Shown here one piece after another: positions 1 to 3,739 of a stretch of 5,713 nucleotides of DNA (positions within the stretch are counted from its first letter, which is position 1; each line of letters starts with the position of its first letter). Both the position numbers and the translations under genes were made by a program. The DNA comes from Candidatus Bathyarchaeota archaeon (GTDB lineage: Archaea > Thermoproteota > Bathyarchaeia > Bathyarchaeales > Bathyarchaeaceae), in NCBI GenBank assembly GCA_020356305.1, contig CP070636.1, positions 1,646,178 through 1,651,890 of the forward strand. Reading direction: 5' to 3'. The notes under the pieces were generated by a model. It saw nothing but the letters and a program-made list of their open reading frames with translations. It searched no databases and was not told the origin of the DNA.

Positions 1-82
1 TATCTAACTCTGATGTTTCTCCCAAAATACAGATCAATTTGTTGAGTCGTACGTTTGAGCGCGCGTTTGTTTCATTACTTGA

Positions 83-1084
83 CTATTGTTTGGCCTTCCC
101 TTTCCTTTGCTGTGCCGTCTTCGCCGCCTTGTTTGCCCCAGTAAACGTCGACAATCCCACAATTTCCCCTTTCACAGTATCCATAGGAATCGCAAACACA
201 ATCGTGTTACTCTGGTCAAAACTAATATCTTCCAAACTCGACAATGTACGCAAATACATCGCCCGATTGCCCATCTTGCTCACCGCCTTCTGCAAGTTTT
301 TGGCTGCCGTCAACTCACCCTCACTCTTAATAATCACCGCCCGCTTCTCCCGCTCGGCCTCAGCCTGCCGCGCAATCACCCGCTTCATATCCTCAGGCAA
401 CTCCATAGTCTGTAAATTCACTGAAATAATATCTACACCCCAATCCTTTGTTCCCTTCTCCACAATCTTCGCAATCTTATCCGCAATCTCATCCCGCCGT
501 ACCAATAACTCATCTAACTCTACATCTCCAACCACATCCCGCATCGTCGTCTGTGCATACTTCATCACGCTGTTCCACACATTCTGAATGTTAACAAGGC
601 TATCCTTGGTATTCACCACTTTCATGAACACAACCGCGTCAACACTCACACTGATGTTATCCTTAGTCATAACTTCCTGTCGCGAAATATCCAAAGTAAT
701 AATTCGCTTATCCTGCTTCAGAAAACTCTCCGCAAATGGCCACTTAAAGAAAAAACCAGGCCCCGCAACCCTCTGTAACTTCCCGAAACGCATGACGATC
801 GCTTCCTCCCACTCCTTGTTAATCGCCACAGTAAACGGCAAAAACACCACTGAAACGAAGGCAACGATGCCAAACAAAAAAGACAACACGTATTCCTGTG
901 GCTTCGCCTCTGGATGGGGAAAAGCAAGAATGGTCAACACCAGAAATGTCAGAAACAACACCAAGAAAAGTGCGAATGGAGCAGGAGAACCCGAATACTC
1001 TTCACCTTTCCTCGCCACATCAGCCTCCACAGTTCTACCCAATCCCAAATCACCTCTTTCATTCAACTTTACCACTACCCACAC
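83..1084 (-). CDS. SPFH/band-7 (stomatin/prohibitin-like) membrane protein
   Basis: This 333-residue protein belongs to the SPFH (stomatin, prohibitin, flotillin, HflK/C) superfamily, which forms membrane-bound oligomeric scaffolds that organise membrane domains and often modulate membrane proteases. Two hydrophobic segments are seen at about residues 35-56 and 65-87, after a short charged N-terminus. The SPFH domain runs from about 90 to 255, with family-typical stretches MRFGKLQRVAGPG (98-110), VMTKDNISVSVDAVV (138-152), MRDVVGDVELDELLVRRDEI (181-200), DWGVDIISVNLQTMELPEDM (214-233) and AEAEREKRA (241-249). A Lys/Gln/Ala-rich tail ends it. The start is GTG at 1084: an in-frame TAG lies two codons upstream and the next Met is residue 98, inside the domain. 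No strong Shine-Dalgarno is visible. The usual NfeD-type partner is not seen, but only 82 bases follow the gene. Family assignment is firm; the cellular target is unknown. Confidence 0.93.
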   Translation of the reverse strand: MWVVVKLNERGDLGLGRTVEADVARKGEEYSGSPAPFALFLVLFLTFLVLTILAFPHPEAKPQEYVLSFLFGIVAFVSVVFLPFTVAINKEWEEAIVMRFGKLQRVAGPGFFFKWPFAESFLKQDKRIITLDISRQEVMTKDNISVSVDAVVFMKVVNTKDSLVNIQNVWNSVMKYAQTTMRDVVGDVELDELLVRRDEIADKIAKIVEKGTKDWGVDIISVNLQTMELPEDMKRVIARQAEAEREKRAVIIKSEGELTAAKNLQKAVSKMGNRAMYLRTLSSLEDISFDQSNTIVFAIPMDTVKGEIVGLSTFTGANKAAKTAQQRKGKAKQ

Positions 1085-1119
1085 AAACTATTTCTGTCTT
1101 TTCATGGCGCGCGCATGGG

Positions 1120-1124
1120 ATAAA
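1120..1124 (-). promoter_or_regulatory. Possible archaeal TATA box for the SPFH gene
   Basis: On the minus strand the sequence AAGCTTTATCC contains TTTAT, resembling an archaeal TATA box with upstream purines. In Archaea transcription starts about 25 bases downstream, which would be near 1097. That leaves a leader of about a dozen bases before the GTG at 1084 and would exclude the upstream ATG at 1105. A short AT-rich match like this is weak evidence by itself. Confidence 0.3.
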
Positions 1125-1152
1125 GCTTAATTCTAACTACATTCTGAGGTGT

Positions 1153-1237
1153 ATAGGGGAACAGAAAGCAGTTGAATGAGTTTTTAACTCGTATCTTATT
1201 CCCCAATAAGAGAAATCTGCTTTTCTGTTTCCCCTAT
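1153..1237 (+). ncRNA. Candidate structured RNA: three-way junction
   Basis: Positions 1153-1171 (ATAGGGGAACAGAAAGCAG) pair with 1217-1237 over 19 Watson-Crick pairs, interrupted only by two single-T bulges on the right arm; call this helix P1. The 45 enclosed bases contain two further hairpins. P2 is 1176-1192, with core GAGTT/AACTC around a TTT loop, plus one G-U and one A-T pair. P3 is 1194-1211, seven pairs (core CTTATT/AATAAG) around a CCCC loop. Single-stranded joints are 4, 1 and 5 bases. One base after P1 begins a palindrome ending in T6, a terminator-like element on the plus strand, so plus is the likely sense. It may be a free small RNA or a 5' leader element of the gene starting at 1399. 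I do not recognise it as a known RNA family. A DNA-level role (cruciform, operator, inverted-repeat relic) is also possible. Confidence 0.45.
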
Positions 1238-1238
1238 T

Positions 1239-1267
1239 CCTAAAATAAGCTTATTTTAGGCTTTTTT
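1239..1267 (+). terminator. Terminator-like 22-base palindrome plus T6
   Basis: A perfect 22-base palindrome (left arm CCTAAAATAAG, 1239-1249; right arm 1250-1260) is followed by C and six T residues (1262-1267). Folded as RNA it gives about nine pairs with a minimal loop, mostly A-U, followed by a U tract. Archaeal polymerase terminates at U tracts, and the hairpin may help. No plus-strand protein gene precedes it, so it would end the candidate structured RNA at 1153-1237 or act as an attenuator for the gene at 1399. At equal base frequencies such a palindrome is expected roughly 0.001 times in a window of this size. Confidence 0.5.
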
Positions 1268-1292
1268 GAGAGGTAGATTTTTAAGAAAGTAT

Positions 1293-1306
1293 GTATGCAT
1301 GCATAC
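1293..1306. repeat. 14-base perfect palindrome GTATGCATGCATAC
   Basis: This is a perfect inverted repeat with alternating purines and pyrimidines, upstream of the gene starting at 1399. Its core ATGCATGCAT recurs inside a 16-base palindrome at 2335-2350, just past the end of that gene. It could be a binding site for a dimeric regulator or a chance low-complexity run; nothing else decides between these. Confidence 0.6.
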
Positions 1307-1357
1307 CTGGAATCGGAGACAGAAAAGGGACAAAGGGTGATTTGTTCTAAGAGTTAG

Positions 1358-1364
1358 TATTATA
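1358..1364 (+). promoter_or_regulatory. Possible TATA box for the surface-protein gene
   Basis: TATTATA lies about 35 bases before the preferred start codon at 1399. With the usual archaeal spacing, transcription would begin near 1386-1388, directly before the Shine-Dalgarno. If this is the real promoter, the structured region at 1153-1267 is outside the messenger and cannot be its leader. The match is degenerate. Confidence 0.25.
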
Positions 1365-1387
1365 GGTAAGCGTTCAACTTTAAATGT

Positions 1388-1394
1388 GGGAGGA
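1388..1394 (+). promoter_or_regulatory. Strong Shine-Dalgarno deciding the start at 1399
   Basis: GGGAGGA lies 4 bases before the ATG at 1399, so its GGAGG core is 5 bases away. This is good complementarity to the 3' end of 16S rRNA at a good distance. It favours the ATG at 1399 over the in-frame ATG at 1384, which would lie upstream of the site. A weaker GAGGT precedes a third in-frame ATG at 1426. Confidence 0.7.
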
Positions 1395-1398
1395 TTAT

Positions 1399-2286
1399 AT
1401 GACGAGTAGAGTCAAAGAGGTTGTGATGAAACGAACTTACGGGATTACAATTGTGTTCTTAGTTGCCGGGCTGGTGGTGGGTTATGTGGTAGGCTTTGGT
1501 GTCTATCAGCCGCAAATCTCCGGGTTGCAGGGCAATGTTTCTGGGCTAAATGACCAGATCACTGATCTACAGGGTCAGATTTCAGCTCTGGAGGCAAATG
1601 TAACTCACTTGGAAAGTTGGACGTCTGCATGCACATGGATGACTTCTGTTCAAGAAATCTGTGAAGACCCAGAAAGCTTTTACGACTATCGGGTATACGT
1701 CCGAGGATGCATTTTAAGTAACTTAGTTATGTCGGGATATGGATATTACTTGTATGACTTAGGTAGCGACCCAGACATATCTCCACGCGTTCCTTTAGTG
1801 CCGGCAGAAGGATTGTTCAACGAGTCTGAGATGCAGCCTTATGTTCGCTACGAGTTCAGAAAAGATGTTGGCAATTTTGTGGTAGAGGAGATAAACGACG
1901 TAAATGTAGGGATCACGGGTGTTGTGCGTTACAAGCGTGTTCCAGACGATTTGTGGTTTCGTCTAGAAATTGAAAAGATAGAGGCGTTATGCGCGCGCAT
2001 TGATTGGACTTGTTCCCTTCGCTTCCATAACGAGACCTTTATTGTGACTCTAGATGTTAATCTTGCGGACGGCATGAATCGAGACGAAGCAGTAAAAGTT
2101 GCCACTAGAGTATTTAACGTCACCATAGGGCACGGGACACATCATTTTAGGTCAGCGAAGGAAGATGAAAAGGGAATTTGGACAATAGAGCTCACTTGGG
2201 GATATTCCATTCAGGACCTCGGACACTGGTTTGAAGCCGTCATAGACCCATTCAACCAAACTGTCGTTTATGATAGATGCAAGTGA
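1399..2286 (+). CDS. Signal-anchored extracellular coiled-coil protein, unknown function
   Basis: The 295-residue product (from ATG 1399) has a basic N-terminus and one hydrophobic helix at about 15-36, an uncleaved signal anchor or signal peptide. A heptad-like stretch at about 39-74 (ISGLQGNVSGLNDQITDLQG and onward) predicts a coiled-coil stalk. Residues 86-198 alternate beta-like segments (YRVYVRGCIL, YGYYLYDLG, VNVGITGVVRY, WFRLEIEKIEAL) and may form an OB-like barrel. Residues 205-292 have a helix (MNRDEAVKVATRVF) followed by strands (GIWTIELTWG, HWFEAVIDPFNQTVVY), reminiscent of PepSY-like domains. Both domain guesses are inference from pattern only. Six N-glycosylation sequons (N46, N67, N141, N211, N240, N286) and six cysteines (78, 88, 104, 198, 205, 294) fit an exported archaeal glycoprotein with disulfides. 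I do not recognise a named family. Its 3' end overlaps the convergent gene by 35 bases. Confidence 0.82.
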   Translation: MTSRVKEVVMKRTYGITIVFLVAGLVVGYVVGFGVYQPQISGLQGNVSGLNDQITDLQGQISALEANVTHLESWTSACTWMTSVQEICEDPESFYDYRVYVRGCILSNLVMSGYGYYLYDLGSDPDISPRVPLVPAEGLFNESEMQPYVRYEFRKDVGNFVVEEINDVNVGITGVVRYKRVPDDLWFRLEIEKIEALCARIDWTCSLRFHNETFIVTLDVNLADGMNRDEAVKVATRVFNVTIGHGTHHFRSAKEDEKGIWTIELTWGYSIQDLGHWFEAVIDPFNQTVVYDRCK

Positions 2287-2731
2287 AATGCGTGCGCTTG
2301 TCCATTTTTTGGAACTGGATGTACTCAGAATTGGAATGCATGCATGCATTTCGCCGAGTTTCTCCAAGAGATTTGATGCTGAAGTAAATTCCAACGAGCG
2401 AATCGACCACGAAAGAAAGCTCTTTGACTATGCTAATTGGCACCGTGAAAGTGTACCATGGGGGGTCGCCTGGACTCGCAAATAGCCCGCCCAAACCAAG
2501 CACAAGCAGAATTACGCCTAAAACGTAGGCTGCCTTCATCCTCTTGACATAAAGCGGCACAAGAATCCAAGCGATAAGGGTCATTACTGCAAATATTTCC
2601 AAGGCAAAGGTTGACTGCAATCCCATGTCGATAGCTATTATCATGGACAAGAGAGCCCAAACCGCTGCAAAGGTCACAGTCACAACTGCCCCTTTTTGAT
2701 TGCGACTATACTTTGAAGGCATTTCTTCCAT
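2252..2731 (-). CDS. Small four-helix membrane protein, unknown function
   Basis: This 159-residue protein has four predicted membrane helices at about 14-36, 42-62, 67-85 and 97-120, separated by very short loops; the 62-67 loop is basic (VKRMK). I do not recognise a family. Small integral membrane proteins of this layout are common orphans in archaeal genomes. The start is ATG at 2731 with a purine-rich but non-canonical leader; Met4 is an alternative start. The last 35 or so residues (from GETRRNACMHS on) are polar and low in hydrophobicity. They look like an extension past the natural end, run through a 16-base palindrome, and finish inside the convergent neighbour. It is separated from the upstream activase gene by 99 bases containing a hairpin, so it may have its own promoter (TTAAAATT on the minus strand at 2758-2765). 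Confidence 0.7.
   Translation of the reverse strand: MEEMPSKYSRNQKGAVVTVTFAAVWALLSMIIAIDMGLQSTFALEIFAVMTLIAWILVPLYVKRMKAAYVLGVILLVLGLGGLFASPGDPPWYTFTVPISIVKELSFVVDSLVGIYFSIKSLGETRRNACMHSNSEYIQFQKMDKRTHFTCIYHKRQFG
2305..2310 (+). terminator. T6 run after the surface-protein gene
   Basis: Six T residues begin 19 bases after the TGA of the plus-strand gene. A weak stem is possible just before (AAATG 2286-2290 with CATTT 2303-2307). Poly-T alone can terminate archaeal transcription. The run lies inside the convergent gene's coding sequence. Confidence 0.3.
2335..2350. repeat. 16-base perfect palindrome of ATGC repeats
   Basis: AATGCATGCATGCATT is a perfect inverted repeat and also a short tandem repeat of ATGC. 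It shares ATGCATGCAT with the palindrome at 1293-1306. It is read as residues 127-132 of the four-helix membrane protein, in the atypical tail. A perfect 16-base palindrome is expected about 0.09 times per window of this size by chance. Confidence 0.6.
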
Positions 2732-2770
2732 CTCATTTTTCTTTCTAGCTGCGAATGAATTTTAACTTTC

Positions 2771-2815
2771 TGGGTTGCTTCGTTGGGTCAAATTTCAATC
2801 CATCCAACCAACCCA
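2771..2815. repeat. Bulged hairpin between activase and membrane-protein genes
   Basis: TGGGTTG (2771-2777) pairs with CAACCCA (2809-2815). Inside it, GTTGGGT (2782-2788) pairs with ATCCAAC (2802-2808), including one G-T pair. A four-base bulge lies on the left and the loop is 13 bases. It sits just after the activase stop on the minus strand and may be a terminator or processing element for the GRE operon, although no clear T tract follows. It could also affect the leader of the gene starting at 2731. Confidence 0.45.
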
Positions 2816-2830
2816 AATGCGCGCGCGGAT

Positions 2831-3733
2831 TCATCCACCTATTTTAACTTCAAGTCCATAACCTTTTATTGATTTCAAACTTTGGCTCAACACTTCATCT
2901 GACGGTTTCTCGAACACCTTTGCTCCCTTGCCCAACCTTCTGGCTTTTTCGACTCCAAGCTTATGGTATGGAAGCACATCAATTCCTTTCACGCTTCTTA
3001 GTCTGGAGACTAATTTGCACATGGCGCGGATATTTTCGTTGTCGTTATTGATGTGGGGAATTAGAGGAAAACGTATGATTATGGTATTGCCAAGTGTGTC
3101 GAGCGCTTCCAGATTCTCTAGAATCTGTTTGTTGCCAACTCCGGTATACCGCTTGTGTTTGTCATTGTTCATTATTTTTAAATCGTAAAGAAGCAAATCG
3201 ACATTTTTGCTTATGTTCGTCAAAACATCTCGTTCTGCATAACCACTGGTATCTAGTGCGGTATGAATGCCCTTCTCCTTGCATGTCCTTAGGAAAGCGT
3301 GTAAGAAAACAGGTTGAACAAGGGGTTCGCCTCCAGACACAGTTATGCCACCACCCGACCTTTCGTAAAATGGCATGTCTCTTTCGACTTCCAGCATCAA
3401 CCCTTTTACTGAAACCATTTGACCTACAATCTCTCTTGCATTTGCAGGGCATCTTTCCGCGCAAACACCGCATACTTTGCACTTGTCACGGTCTGTAGTT
3501 ATCGAATTGTGCAAGATCGAAATCGCAGAGCTAGGGCAAGCTGAAATGCACATCTGACATCCTATACATCTACTTGGCCAAAGCATGAGTTCCGCATCTG
3601 AAAGCCGACCTTCAGGGTTATGGCACCACTGACAGGAGAGAGAGCATCCTTTGAAGAATACTGTGGTACGTATGCCCGGGCCATCATGGATGGCATACCT
3701 TTTGATATCAAAGATCAATCCAGCAGCAGCCAA
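2831..3733 (-). CDS. Glycyl radical enzyme activating enzyme (radical SAM activase)
   Basis: This 300-residue radical SAM protein reductively cleaves S-adenosylmethionine to a 5'-deoxyadenosyl radical and abstracts H from the glycine of its partner GRE. The N-terminal GLIFDIKRYAIHDGPGIRTT is family-typical. The radical SAM cluster ligands are C30, C34 and C37 (CSLSCQWC). Two extra 4Fe-4S ferredoxin-like motifs follow: C56, C59, C62, C66 and C85, C88, C91, C95, each ending CP. This insert is typical of HypD, glycerol dehydratase and benzylsuccinate synthase activases but absent from classical PflA. SGGEP (133-137), DTSGY (161-165), YDLK (183-186) and PYHKLG (255-260) are further family motifs. 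The only usable start is TTG at 3733, since no ATG precedes the conserved N-terminus. It lies 6 bases after the GRE stop, implying an operon and probable translational coupling. Substrate specificity is inferred from the neighbour. Confidence 0.95.
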   Translation of the reverse strand: MAAAGLIFDIKRYAIHDGPGIRTTVFFKGCSLSCQWCHNPEGRLSDAELMLWPSRCIGCQMCISACPSSAISILHNSITTDRDKCKVCGVCAERCPANAREIVGQMVSVKGLMLEVERDMPFYERSGGGITVSGGEPLVQPVFLHAFLRTCKEKGIHTALDTSGYAERDVLTNISKNVDLLLYDLKIMNNDKHKRYTGVGNKQILENLEALDTLGNTIIIRFPLIPHINNDNENIRAMCKLVSRLRSVKGIDVLPYHKLGVEKARRLGKGAKVFEKPSDEVLSQSLKSIKGYGLEVKIGG

Positions 3734-3739
3734 TGGATA

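Larger units (their letters stand above)
1085..1398. other. Divergent intergenic region with nested inverted repeats
   Basis: This 314-base stretch separates the SPFH gene (leftward) from the surface-protein gene (rightward). I see no credible protein gene in it. It holds a TATA-like box for the SPFH gene (1120-1124), a long inverted repeat with two internal hairpins (1153-1237), a perfect 22-base palindrome followed by T6 (1239-1267), a 14-base palindrome (1293-1306), a TATA-like element (1358-1364) and a Shine-Dalgarno (1388-1394). The heptamer ACAGAAA occurs four times in or beside it: plus strand at 1161-1167 and 1319-1325, minus strand at 1091-1097 and 1222-1228. Confidence 0.8.

Noticed and set aside
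1..82. Possible short gene after the SPFH stop on the minus strand (ATG near 74)
   Set aside because: It reads only 13 codons before a stop, with no ribosome binding site or similarity I can recognise.
39..1130. Two consecutive long plus-strand reading frames (39-587 and 588-1130) opposite the SPFH gene
   Set aside because: The minus strand has full-length SPFH motifs over the same bases. The plus-strand translations are Ser/Thr/Pro-rich without recognisable motifs, as expected of antisense shadows.
1153..1237. Miniature inverted-repeat transposable element reading of the 19-pair inverted repeat
   Set aside because: Flanks show no target-site duplication and the inside carries two ordered hairpins. 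A copy search in the genome would be needed to revive this idea.
1384..1398. Upstream ATG at 1384 as start of the surface-protein gene
   Set aside because: A strong Shine-Dalgarno (1388-1394) lies after it and is well placed for the ATG at 1399.
3094..3498. A 134-codon plus-strand reading frame opposite the activase gene
   Set aside because: It is antisense to the cysteine motifs of a clear radical SAM protein and has no credible protein features.
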